DNA of 64,000 nt, from contig OX345638.1 of NCBI GenBank assembly GCA_947044365.1, forward strand, positions 6,271,201 to 6,335,200, given 5' to 3'. This document shows, one piece after another, positions 12,356-23,028 of this stretch (positions are counted from its first letter, which is position 1; the number at the start of each line of letters is the position of its first letter). The notes beneath the pieces are model-generated. The model had not been told where the DNA came from. It searched no databases and worked only from the letters and a program-made list of their open reading frames with translations. Made by a program: the position numbers and the translations under genes. Source of the stretch: Petrosia ficiformis (taxonomy: Eukaryota; Porifera; Demospongiae; Haplosclerida; Petrosiidae).

Positions 12356-12715
12356 CTAGTCACTAAAAGGGGTAAAATCCGGCTCCTGTATGTACCAGTC
12401 AATCACTTCTTGCTTTTTAAGGTACTCTTGAACATTCACAGCAATGTTTTTTAATTTCATTTTTTTTAATATGTGTATCACGTTTTCCCATGTTACTGGT
12501 GAACTATGTGACTCAATCCACGTCTTCAAAACAGTCTCCAATCTTTTCCAATTTTCTAAACTGTTATTATGTTTTAAAGATTCACGTGTATTATCATCAA
12601 TGTTCAATTCCATTGCAAATTCATCCCATCTTGCACAGTAATCTCTAAATAACTAAATCAAAAACATCCTTACGTTCAGGAGACTTTTGTAGTATTCGAA
12701 TGTTGCCTGGTCGAT
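12356..12715 (-). CDS. Death-domain exons (3' end of a gene)
   Basis: Two phase-0 exons are supported: a 42-bp exon (12715-12674, IDQATFEYYKSLLN, acceptor ttttttcag, donor gtaagg) and a terminal exon (12652-12356) that begins LFRDYCARWDEFAMELNID and ends FTPFSD-stop. The second is a Death domain: W-D-E-F at helix 1, then the hallmark TWENVIHILKKMKLKNIAVNV near helices 5-6. Death domains join signalling complexes through partner Death domains. Upstream exons are uncertain; the pair at 14726-14290 may belong to it, but no phase-compatible connecting exon was found. Near-clean splice sites suggest it may still be expressed. Confidence 0.7.
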
Positions 12716-12870
12716 CTGAAAAAAATTGGTTGAGAAAATATTAATATAGTATTCTCATCTGGAAAACTATTTTAGTCAATACCTACATTAGATGTGTATC
12801 AATGAAAACACTGAAGGGTAGGAACATGCAACTCACACATAAATAATTAACAAGATATATTGAGAAAAAC

Positions 12871-13537
12871 GTATCCCTATAATTGCTTTGTGATTACTAT
12901 GTGTATCAATCGTTGCTGATGGCACTGGTGTCTCTACCTTTCTATGTACTCAAAAACCGCAGTCTGAAAAGGTAAGTGAAACTCCAGTCTAGGTACACAG
13001 ATCTTTCAAGGTTCTAAATGATGACTTCCTCATGTCTGTAACTCAGCAACTTACCGGGCCTGCTAAAGATTCTTGCATCATCTTTAGACTGTTTCACCGT
13101 TACATGTATATACATCATATTAATTGCAGTTTTATATTCTTCAGGAAGTGCTGGTCTCTAGCTCAAACGTGCGTTCTTTTACGTGCTACACCCATTAATT
13201 GACCGAATCCCCTGTAATGAAGTAACTACCTTAACTATGTAGTACGTATACAAAGCATACTCACATAAGTGATACAAACATAATATATATGTGACCAAAA
13301 CCCACACTTGTGCCACATAATCAAGCACTCGTTATTCGGCCATTTTATAAAGGACACCAATGATATTTGGTATCTAGGAGGAGCACTAATTGGTCTTCCT
13401 GGATGCCAATTGTCATTGACTTCCTGTGCAATATGGTTGAATAGCAAGCGTTTGTTCAAAATTATTATGCGCCACAAGAGTGGGTTTTTGAACCTATGGG
13501 AGAGCAATTATAGGGATGGCCAAACGGGCCATAAAAA
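12871..13537 (-). repeat. Dispersed repeat family X, copy 3, with a nested foldback
   Basis: It begins tatccctataattgctttgt and ends agcaattatagggatggcca, the inverted ends typical of the family. The family block tacacccattaattgaccga is at about 13186. An unrelated foldback is nested at 13297-13489. Open frames here (13235-13574) are by-products of the repeat. Confidence 0.7.
13297..13489. mobile_element. Foldback element nested in family X copy 3
   Basis: The arms pair along about 90 bp: AAAACCCACACTTGTGCCAC at the left and the inverted GTGGGTTTTT with GCGCCACAAGAG at the right. Its arms share the ctgtgcaatatgg / ggccattttata type sequence with old fragments near 9185 and 11222. Target duplication could not be defined. 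Confidence 0.55.
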
Positions 13538-14289
13538 GCATGTGCTAAACAAGTTACAATTATTACATATTTAACACACCAATAATGGGTTAAACTTGAG
13601 TAAAATGTCTTCTATAACTCCAAGGATAGTAATAATGCATTATGGATGTGGTAACTGTCTAGCACATTGGTTTTAATTGGTGTTACAAAATAGTGTTTTT
13701 CAGCATAAACTTTAAAAGTAAAGTAATGGGGAAACACTGATATAGCATAACACAATAATAAAATGTAAGTGCTATGCATTAATTACAAGTCTGGTTATAC
13801 TGTTCATATGAATATTGAATTCACTGGCTCTATAGGCATCCAATACATAATGCTATTTATATACATGTAGTTTAGATTTATAACAAGGAAGTTACAGGGA
13901 AAGGAGAAACAGCGGATTTGTGAAATTGGCAGAAATGACTACATTACACATCCAACTGCCATTTCCACAATTCTGCTGTTTCTCATTTCCCAATTGCAAA
14001 TTAATTATGTATAATCTCATAAAGTCTATATCTATTATTGGATATGATATGTTTAATAATAATTATTATAATAATTTTTTTATTTTTTATTTTTTAATTT
14101 TTTAATTTTTATTATTATTATAATACCATTCATAATTACTATACAACTGAAAGTCAAAGTCCAAAAATTTATAATTATTATAATTAGCAATAATTAATTT
14201 GCACATCACCTTATGTTATTGGCATACGTTAATATTATAATTATTATTAACTAATGTACATATTATATGTAGTTACATAGATATTATAC

Positions 14290-14726
14290 ATGCCTGGTTT
14301 TGACAGTCCATGTGAACTTTGTGGAACAGGCTCCTGAATGTCTAACTTTGGTATCTTTAGACTGAGTCGGGGATCATAATGGTCTTCATGACATCTCTTC
14401 TCTCCTACACACTCCGGAGTGATATGCTGGTCTTCTTTTCTTTTCTTATTAGACTCAACAATGTCTTTATGTGGTCTCTTCATTGAGAATCTGTAATTAT
14501 AATTATAGCTGACAAACTATAGAGTTTTGTACATGCTTAAATTGTACATAATAATTATAATACTGGTTGATGAAATCACAAATTCATGTAATATAAATAT
14601 GTCTGAATTCAAGAAGTCACAGTTACTTATACGCCTTTTTTACACACTATGGTAAACAAAGATGTCAAATCACTTACTCTATATCCATTTTGGTATATGC
14701 TTGAGCAGATTGTACATCTTCACAAC
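14290..14726 (-). pseudogene. Duplicated K/R-rich exon pair (copy of 55223-54825)
   Basis: Exon a (14726-14678) reads CEDVQSAQAYTKMDI and joins, phase 2 to 1, with exon b (14490-14290), which includes MKRPHKDIVESNKKRKED and LSLKIPKLDIQEPVPQ. Both match the exon pair of the Roc-COR gene at 55223-54825 with few changes, including splice sites and intron. KKRK and KKRKED look like nuclear localisation motifs. No Roc-COR exon lies upstream within 18 kb. It is therefore an orphan duplicate, classed as a pseudogene only because its 5' partner is missing; its frame is still open. Confidence 0.65.
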
Positions 14727-15405
14727 CTAATGTATGATGAAATGTATATTTTGGTATTATGTGCTATATATGGAAATAAATAGTTACAAGTCTGGTTATA
14801 CTGTTCATTGTGGAGAATTTTGAATTCATTGGCTCTATAGGCATACATTTCATGTAATACATGTATAATACTAATACATTCTGCTATTTATATAGTTTAG
14901 TAGTGATGTGTGATACGTATCGATATATCGAAATATCGATATTTTCGTTGAATATCGTGATACAATATTAGCTTTTGGGTGAATCGATACACTGGAATGG
15001 ACACTGTAGTAAACATGGTTTTTCTAATTTAGAAATAACATTGAAATACCAATATAATGTAGTACAAGTCATTTTAACAATGCTCTATACTGAAGAGCAT
15101 TGTCATAATGACTCGAAAGTTAGTTAAAAAATAGTATAAGTAAGTAAGTCATGTGTAAGTCAACTCAAACCTTTTCAGCTGTGATTGAACAGATTCTTCA
15201 GGCTTTTTGTAAAAAGCATTTCTTGTTTTTCTAATAGTTGAGTAGTTAAAGTAAAATATTAATGTTTCAGTAGATTTAAGAATGAATCATACTTCTCTAA
15301 ATGAAGTATAATTATACGAAACATTCTTTAGTAAGTAGACATATACATGTACATGTACTAGGTGGTGTTAAATGGTCATCATAGTGTTTTTCATGTCTCT
15401 TTTGT

Positions 15406-15467
15406 CCTGCATGAGTGTTACATTGAGGACAATGTATAACATATATTGGTCTTGCTGTGTAAAACAA
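15406..15467 (-). pseudogene. Chimeric RING-like exon fragment
   Basis: The minus strand reads ARPIYVIHCPQC, which resembles the second half of the RING (DRYVVMCPSC at 6085). It then runs into AGQKRHEKHYDDHLTP, which resembles VGEKRCHEDHYDPRLS of the exon at 14490-14290. The first zinc-ligand half is absent. It looks like a fusion of two exon types from the local gene families. Confidence 0.4.
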
Positions 15468-15552
15468 GTAATAGTTATAACACACTTTACTAATAAGGAA
15501 AATCACAGACGTATATCATAACAGATGAATTAAAAATATACTGAACTTTGAC

Positions 15553-16037
15553 TAGAGCTTGGCAATATCAAATGTTGTGGTAACGATTAATTGTCAAGTA
15601 TTTAATTGCGATTACACAATTAATTGTGATTTTTTTTACTCAAACAAGAACGATAATGTATTACAAGTTTTTTGCAAGAAATACATGTACCAGTTCATTG
15701 ACTGTGTGTGGTTTATGTACACCATGTATGTGCTTACAATGTACATAATGATACTGTAATGCATGCATACACTTTAATAATTTACACTATTTATACTGTA
15801 TAGTGTATACAGGTATATTACATACTTGTGTACACACTGTGCAAATCAACCAAAGGACATTGTATTACTGATCATACACCTAAGCTATACCATTGACTAA
15901 TTGTTATTAATTGTCTAACAATTATTAATTGTCTAACAATTATTAATTGTCCAACAATTATTAATTGTCCACAATAATTTAAAATTGCAATACAATATAT
16001 GATAATTACGAATTAATTGTTATATTGCCAAGCACTA
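15553..16037. mobile_element. 485-bp hAT-like MITE with 8-bp target duplication
   Basis: The inverted ends are TAGAGCTTGGCAATAT and TAGTGCTTGGCAATAT. Flanks are actttgac (15545-15552) and agtttgac (16038-16045), 7 of 8 equal. Inside, at about 15900-15970, four copies of an 18-bp unit (attaattgtctaacaatt) form a small tandem array. No transposase reading frame is visible. Confidence 0.7.
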
Positions 16038-16319
16038 AGTTTGACACTCCTTTAAGAATGCCAGTAAAGTGCTAAATTATTAAAACCACAGTACAGTAAT
16101 AGAGATAATTTGGGCAGGAGGAGCTTGACCCACCCACACCACTTTTTGTAATCATATACATGTATATACACTTGTCAGATCACTATACTATACTGTCATT
16201 GTATAAGTGTATAAACAGAACCTCTATTGGAACATTACCTTTTAGCTTTCATGCTTTGCATGGGAGTGGCACATCCCTTACCACACCCTAGGCCCTCTCT
16301 CTGGTGACTGATACAGCTG

Positions 16320-16818
16320 CCATCTGTACATGTACATGTGTACATGTACATGTACACATGTACATGTACATGTGTACATGTTCATTTGTATTTATCACTT
16401 ATTATCACACATTAACATGTGTATCAATCAATTATAAATAAAGCAATGTTTTGACTAACTAACAAACATGTATAGCACATATACATGTATATTATAATAT
16501 GCATGTACTGTACATATACATGTATATATAATATGCATGTACTGTACATATACATGTATATATAATGTGCATGTACTGTACATATACATGTACATGTATA
16601 TATAATATACATGTACTGTACATATACATGTATATATATTATGCATGTACTGTACATATACATGTATATATAATATGCATGTACTGTACATGTATATATA
16701 ATATACATGTACTGTACATATACATGTACATTGTGTATATATCTTACAGGAAGCAAGTACATTGTGTATTTTGTAAAAACTGCTGTTCTGTTCTGGTTGA
16801 AAATACACTATATATACT

Positions 16819-16869
<51 letters not shown>

Positions 16870-16885
16870 GCATGTATGTATGTGT
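16320..16885. repeat. acatgtac / TA microsatellite block
   Basis: At 16325-16385 there is alternating tacatgtacatg. From 16470 to 16730 a unit of about 32 bp (catgtactgtacatatacat, tgtatatataatatg) is repeated some eight times. From 16823 to 16872 comes (TA)n. The region is almost self-complementary and creates long but meaningless open frames on both strands. Confidence 0.85.
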
Positions 16886-16894
16886 ATTAGTATT

Positions 16895-17075
16895 TTTTTA
16901 GTAACTATAACTATAACTAAAACCCCTTTTAGTATTTGGTATTGCAAATTTTAGTTAACTACATGTAAACTAATTAAATTACAAGTCTATTATAATTACT
17001 ATAACTGAAAATACATGTAAGCCAGTAATGGACACTTTTAGTTTGTTAACTAAAACTAAAACCCTTTTAATAAGC
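16895..17075. repeat. ttagttaactaaaac dispersed repeat, copy 1
   Basis: The stretch is built of taactataactaaaa and its inverse, ending with cttttaataagcctaa. A second copy is at 33420-33690 and shares taatggacacttttagtt and cccttttaataagcctaa. It can fold on itself. No coding content. Confidence 0.65.
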
Positions 17076-17124
17076 CTAAAATTGTTTTAAATGATAACTA
17101 TGTGTATGTGAGGTTTTATGATTT

Positions 17125-17210
17125 CAGGAATGAACCGTGATTACTGAATGCTGACACCACAATGCAATCATAGAGATACTTGTTTCTCCATATATCTTTC
17201 TTTATGTTCT
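17125..17210 (+). repeat. Fragment of family X (one end only)
   Basis: tgattactgaatgctgacac and aatgcaatcatagagatact match the end of the copy at 4796-5455. Confidence 0.6.
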
Positions 17211-17639
17211 GGGGAGAAACCATGAGTATTTTGGTAGCATAAGAAATGAAACTAAATATTGTAGAGAGCAATAATAATAACATATGCTATGGTATAGGAC
17301 ATTCCCTTAACTGCATGTAAATGTTCAATTTTTGATCGTCTGAGATTTTTGTGGTCAAATACAATAGCTTTCAAAATCTGAGTGGGTGAAGTTAAGCAAA
17401 TGGTGGGATCATCCCGTAGTGTAAAATAAAACCTTCTGTTAGAACTGAAATCTGGTTGGAAAGACATTGACACTGAGTGATGGCCTTAGTGTTAATTGGG
17501 TATCATATGTCATTCACATTCACCTTGTCCTCAGAAAAATATTCATACATGTATTCATATTCATATCATTTTCATATAATAATCCTTCCCAATCCTTTTT
17601 GTGTATGTCAAATTTCAATCCATTGTTTCATTATTGAGA

Positions 17640-17985
17640 TACAGTATAATCATGTATTAACCTTATGACATTAAACTATAAACTATAGTACATATAAGTT
17701 ATTGAGTTACAGTATAATCATGTATTAACCTTATGACATTAAACTATACACTATAGTACATATACATATAAGTTATTGAGTTACAGTATAATCATGTATT
17801 AACCTTATGACATTAAACTATAAACTATAGTACATATACATATAAGTTATTGAGTTACAGTATAATCATGTATTAACCTTATGAAATTAAACTATACACT
17901 ATAGTACATATACATATAAGTTATTGAGTTACATGTACATGTATTAACCTTATGATATTAAACTGTACACTATATTACATATGAA
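17640..17985. repeat. About five tandem copies of a 70-76 bp unit
   Basis: The unit carries ttattgagttacagtataat followed by catgtattaaccttatgaca and an alternating tail (aaactataaactatagtaca or its aaactatacactatag form). The last copy is diverged. Recent local amplification is likely. Confidence 0.8.
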
Positions 17986-18244
17986 TTCATAACAATAATT
18001 TTGAGGTCATCATGAACGTGAACAGATGTCGGTTAATTACATGTAACTAACTATAAAACAGCTGTGACTACATGTAATAATTAATAAGGATTTATAAAAT
18101 GTATTAATTATTAACTGAAGATGACATTTATAAACTGAAGGATAGCTCTACTTGCATATCACATTCCACTAGTTTTATATTCTAAATGGCAAGCATTTGA
18201 TCTAAACTGGTGTGTGTATGTGTTATAGTAGAAAATATTGAATC

Positions 18245-18411
18245 CAGTGGTGTGGAAACAGCAAGTCGTACAGGACATTGTTTGATAAATCTAGTGAATG
18301 TCCAGTAATTTGAAACTGAGCTGTATACAAAGTTTATGGGGAGCAGGACAAGCGTGATGAATATATGTCAATATGTTTGACAGTCATCTCAATGTTGCCA
18401 CATCCCATTTG
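18245..18411. mobile_element. Second copy of the 1161-1324 hAT-type MITE
   Basis: It shares cagtggtgtggaaacagc at its left end, then aggacattg and ctgtatacaaagt, ttatggggagcaggacaag. The right end is decayed (tgttgccacatccc against tgtttccacacccc), and no clear target duplication remains. It is older than the first copy. Confidence 0.65.
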
Positions 18412-18739
18412 CATCCAATCTAATTGATTTGTGTCATCAGTATTAGCATTTGACCTTTCACTGGTAAACATACAATGTACCACATGTACATGATAACAGT
18501 GTATGTGATGTGGTTAAAAGAATTCCAAGAATGTGTGCTGATATGATTAAGTAATGTATGGTTATATAATATTATCAAATGTACATGTACATGCAGGTGT
18601 GCATATTTATGTGGATGTACATGTATATAGTACATTTCAGGGACTAATGCAAGACCATGTTATAATTATTAATAATTATGTTTTTGTTAAGGCTTCTCTC
18701 GCTCTCTCATGCACTATTCATTTAATTATAGTACAGTGT

Positions 18740-20345
18740 AGATGTTGTTACTAAATATAGTACATTACGAACATTGTTACTAAATATACCGTATAGCGGA
18801 AAAATTTCGAGGGGAAAAATTTTCGCGTTTTTCGTGGTTGAAGTAAATCCGCGAAAATTTAACCAACGAAATTAATAAACTAGACCGCACCCGTACACGT
18901 GATATTATATTAATTATAGTCAGCAAAGTGCAGATAATATGGCGTTAATTCGTTATTTTAAACCTATTGCTAAGAAAGAAGATCAGGATCATGGGCTACC
19001 AGAACCCCGTGGTACACTTTCAAGGATCATACCTTCCTCTTCCATAGCTTCTGCAAACATGAAGGTGAGGGCGACGATGTTGTAACCACGAAAATTTTAC
19101 CGCGAAATGTTGTTTATTAATAAATCCACGAAAATATTTCCCCTCGAAATTTTTCCGCTATACGGTAGTATATTGTGGATATTGTTACTAAATATAGTAC
19201 ATTACGAACATTGTTACTAAATATAGTATATTGTGGATATTGTTACTAAATATAATATATTGTGGACATTGTTACTAAATATAGTACATTGTGAACATTG
19301 TTACTAATTATAGTATATTGTGGACATTGTTACTAAATATAGTATATTATGGACGTTGTTACTAAATATAGTACAATGTGGACATTGTTACTAAATATAG
19401 TACAATACGGATATTGTTACTAAATATAGTACAATATGGCCATTGTTACTAAATATAGTACATTATGGCCATTGTTACTAAATATAGTACATTACGAATA
19501 TTGTTACTAAATATAGTTTAATAAGGCCATTGTTACTAAATATAGTACATTATGAATATTGTTACTAAATATAGTACATTATGGCCATTGTTACTAAATA
19601 ATTATAGTACATTACGAATATTGTTACTAAATATAGTACATTATGGCCATTGTTACTAAATATAGTACATTATGAATATTGTTACTAAATATAGTACATT
19701 ATGGCCATTGTTACTAAATATAGTACATTACGAACATTGTTACTAAATATAGTATATTGTGGATATTGTTACTGAATATAATATATTGTGGACATTGTTA
19801 CTAAATATAGTACATTGTGAACATTGTTACTAATTATAGTATATTGTGGACATTGTTACTAAATATAGTATATTATGGACGTTGTTACTAAATATAGTAC
19901 AATGTGGACATTGTTACTAAATATAGTACAATACAGATATTGTTACTAAATATAGTACAATATGGCCATTGTTACTAAATATAGTACATTATGGCCATTG
20001 TTACTAAATATAGTACATTACGAATATTGTTACTAAATATAGTACATTATGGCCATTGTTACTAAATATAGTACATTACGAATATTGTTACTAAATATAG
20101 TACATTATGGCCATTGTTACTAAATATAGTACATTATGAATATTGTTACTAAATATAGTACATTATGGCCATTGTTACTAAATATAGTACATTACGAATA
20201 TTGTTACTAAATATAGTTTAATAAGGCCATTGTTACTAAATATAGTACATTATGAATATTGTTACTAAATATAGTACATTATGGCCATTGTTATTAAATA
20301 TAGTACGTTACGAATATTGTTACTAAATATAGTACAATAAGGCCA
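18740..20345. repeat. 29-bp satellite array, about 1.6 kb, with an inserted MITE
   Basis: The unit is ttgttactaaatatagtaca plus ttannnnna, about 29 bp, repeated some 40 times. The 6-base variable tail alternates mainly between cgaata/tgaata and tggcca, giving a 58-bp higher-order period. A longer block around 19190-19560 is repeated around 19730-20225. The array is split by the element at 18789-19165 and ends directly at the hAT transposase start. Arrays of this kind usually grow by unequal exchange. Confidence 0.9.
18789..19165 (+). mobile_element. TA-target MITE carrying a transposase-like first exon
   Basis: The inverted ends CCGTATAGCGGAAAAATTTC and its mirror GAAATTTTTCCGCTATACGG are flanked by TA on each side. 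Removing the element and one TA gives the unbroken satellite unit actaaatatagtatattg, so target and boundaries are exact. Inside, an open frame starts at 18939 (MALIRYFKPIAKKEDQD) and runs to an AAG/gtgagg splice donor at about 19064. That layout suggests the preserved first coding exon of a parent transposase. The superfamily is uncertain (TA target: Tc1/mariner, pogo or similar). Confidence 0.75.
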
Positions 20346-20347
20346 AG

Positions 20348-22568
20348 ATGAGTGAAGAGCAGGACTTGGTGTCGAAGCGAAATACAACTTCAGCCGTATG
20401 GCAGTACTTCGGTTTCATTCCTGACGAAGAAGGACGCCGTAAAGATGATGATAAGCCAGTATGTAACAGGGTTCTCGCCAGAAATTTCTGTAAAAAGGGT
20501 ACGCGCGCGGAAATTTTTTAGCTTATAATTAATCATTCATGAGACACGCCCACTAAGTTTGACCACGTGAGTTTCATTTACAGCGTGTCAAGATGCCTGC
20601 TAAAAAGGAAGCGAGGATAAATGTCAGTCAGAAGACTCTAGGCTATGATGGCTATCAACTACAGCTTCAAACAGCTAGCGGTAAACAACCTTACATAATA
20701 TTGTATGTTAATATACAGTTCAAGAAGGGTACAATGGGTATTTTGAGCCTTCAAGAAGGGTACTTTTCATGTTAAGAAGGGTTCTGTACCCTTCAAAAAA
20801 AGCCTAACGAGAACCCTGGTATGTAAGCTGTGTAGAAAGACTGTTAAGTAGAGATGGCAATACTTCGAACTTGTTAGCTCACATTCGAGTAAATCACCCA
20901 AAACAACACCTAGAACTTAGAAAGACAAAGGAAACCAAAGGAAAGAAGCAGCAAGAGACAGGTAAAACTATCACCATCATTGAATCAATGAATAAGTCCG
21001 TGCTTTACGCAAGACACAGTAAAAAGTGGCAACAAATTACTGATTCTGTAGCGTTCAGTCTAGCAAAAGATTCTTTACCTTTGTATACAGTAGAGAAGCC
21101 TGGGTTTAGAAAGATGTTGCATACTCTTGACCCTAGGTATGAGCTTCCAAGTCGTAAGTACTTCTCTAATGTCGCTATACCAAAGATGTACGAAGAGTTA
21201 AAGGAGAATGTAGCGAAGGAGTTAGTAGATGTGGAGTATTTTTCGGCAACTTCTGATCTTTGGTCTAGTACAAATATGGAACCATACCTGAGCTTTACAG
21301 TGCACTTCATCTCAAATGATTGGGAAATCCACAATCGATGTCTTCAGACCCTCTTCTGTCCTAGTGATCACACTGCTGAAAATCTAGCTGAAGTTTTAAA
21401 AGAATCACTTCAAACATGGAGTCTGGAACAAGACCAGCTGTCCTGCATTTTAAGTGACAATGGCACTAATTTTACAAAAGCTATCAGAGATTTGGGTTGG
21501 CCCCATCTATCCTGCTTTTCACATAACCTACATTTAGCTGTAACAAGTGCTACTAGGGATGATCGACAAGTATCACGGGCTCTTGGTCTTTGCAGGAAAC
21601 TGTGGGAACATTTTCCCATAGTTGGAAAAAAAGAAGAGACCTCAGTAAGGCTCAAGTGGATTTTGATCTACCACTCTGTTAAGAGTTCATTTCACCACCT
21701 CTTTTCAGGATTGTGATACACGATGGGGATCACAACAGAGAATGATCCATCGAATCCTTGAACAAGAAAATGCTATTCGCCAAGTCCTCGGTGCTGACCG
21801 CAAAACAACACATCTTATACCTACATGGCAAGATACAGATGTTTTGGAATCTCTTGACAAGGCCCTTTCTCCAGTTGCTGAATTCACGAACATTATGTCA
21901 ATAGAACATCATGTGACAGTATCATCACTGAGGCCACTGCTTCATCACCTGGAGACAGAAGTCCTGCTACAAAAAGAGGATGATACTCAGCTGACAGCTA
22001 ACATAAAGAAGCACATACTTATGTCACTCCAGAGACGCTATGATGACGAGGATGTTAGTGATCTAATAGACAAGGCTGGATTTTTAGATCCTAGTTTTCG
22101 ACTTGAGTATGTGTCAGAAGAAAATAGACCGTTAATTAAGGACTGCATTGCACAAGAAGCAACCAAGATTCTAGAAGCAGATGATACAGGTGATATACAT
22201 GTACCAACACAAAGCCCAGATATTCCCCCTCCTGCAAAGAAAAGTAAACTAGGATCCATTCTAAAAAAAAAAAAGAAACAAATGAGTACCGTGCACTTTC
22301 TATCGAAGAGAAAGTTGAGAAGGAGATAGATGAATACCTCCAATGTCCACAACTAGATACCGAGGCTGATCCCCTACAATGGTGGAAACAATATGGTCCA
22401 ATATATTCAACACTTTCTAAGCTTGCACAAAAGTATTTTTGGATTTGTGCGACTAGTGAAGCTTCTGAGAGGTTATTCAGTGTTGCAGGGAATATAGTGA
22501 CTTCAAAGCGAACTTGTCTGAAACCTGACAAAGTCAACATGCTAACTTCCTTAGCTAAAAATCTTTAG
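20348..22568 (+). pseudogene. hAT transposase (BED finger, catalytic core, C-terminal dimerisation), broken
   Basis: The reading starts MSEEQDLVSKRNTTSAVWQY, a BED zinc finger with C-x2-C (CKLC) and the H-x4-H of HIRVNH. The RNase-H-like core includes ATSDLWSS and SDNGTNF (acidic residues), then CFSHNLHLAV. A 64-bp intron (21645-21708, gtaagg...cttttcag) is in phase and links to DCDTRWGSQQ. The C terminus has WWKQYGPIYSTLSKLAQKY and SEASERLFSVAGNIVTSKR, the hAT dimerisation motif. Three breaks are seen: a MITE inserted in the finger (20467-20818), a two-base loss with a stop just after it, and a one-base shift in an A run at about 22263. It is recently dead. The 3' transposon end is at 22852 (cagccctg); the 5' end was not found. 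Confidence 0.85.
20467..20818. mobile_element. 352-bp hAT-type MITE nested in the hAT transposase
   Basis: The ends CAGGGTTCTCG and CGAGAACCCTG are flanked by perfect 8-bp duplications gtatgtaa (20459-20466 and 20819-20826). It sits between the first cysteine codon and the rest of the BED zinc finger and thus disrupts the host element. Its ends share the CAGGG start with hAT elements but otherwise differ from the host's own terminus. Confidence 0.92.
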
Positions 22569-22744
22569 GACATTAACTGTACATTAATAAAAACAACAAC
22601 ACTAACAATCATTATATATCACTCATTTGCATTTACACTAACATTCATTATTTATTCTTATTAATTCACTCAAAACATTTAATTTGATTAAGCATTTTGA
22701 GATTATTATTATTAGCAATTATTAATTTTAGCAGGTTGTGACTG

Positions 22745-22852
22745 TTGTACGGATATAATAATCACATGAAAGATATCGTGATATCTACCCATATCGTGAT
22801 ATTTTGCAGGCTAAATATTGGCATTAAACATATGCAATATCACCCAGCCCTG
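22745..22852 (+). mobile_element. 3' terminus of the hAT element
   Basis: The sequence gatatcgtgatat is repeated twice, and the end reads gcaatatcacccagccctg. Inverted, that is CAGGGCTGGGTGATATTGC, a hAT-like end and related to the GAGTTGGGCGATAT ends at 2964. No matching left end is visible before 20348, where satellite directly abuts the coding region. Confidence 0.6.
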
Positions 22853-23028
22853 ATGTACAGTATATAAATCAGTAAAGAGTCACTGTATTGTACAGTAATT
22901 ACTCAGGAGTTTCATTTTCAGACTAAAACGTAATCATAATAATGAGACCGTACATACTGTACTGATAGTACAACTAATTTACTATAATTATGGTGAATTT
23001 CTATTGACATGCGAACACTATATTACAG

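Noticed and set aside
13235..13574. Two opposite frames near 90 codons
   Set aside because: Both are inside family X copy 3 and the nested foldback.
16424..16954. Overlapping 110-130 codon frames of Tyr/Ile/Cys/Met
   Set aside because: They arise from acatgta and TA microsatellites on both strands; no domain or splice logic.
18740..20345. CRISPR-like pattern of repeats with variable short segments
   Set aside because: Variable parts are only six bases with two alternating types, units are 29 bp in total, and the context is eukaryotic. It is a satellite.
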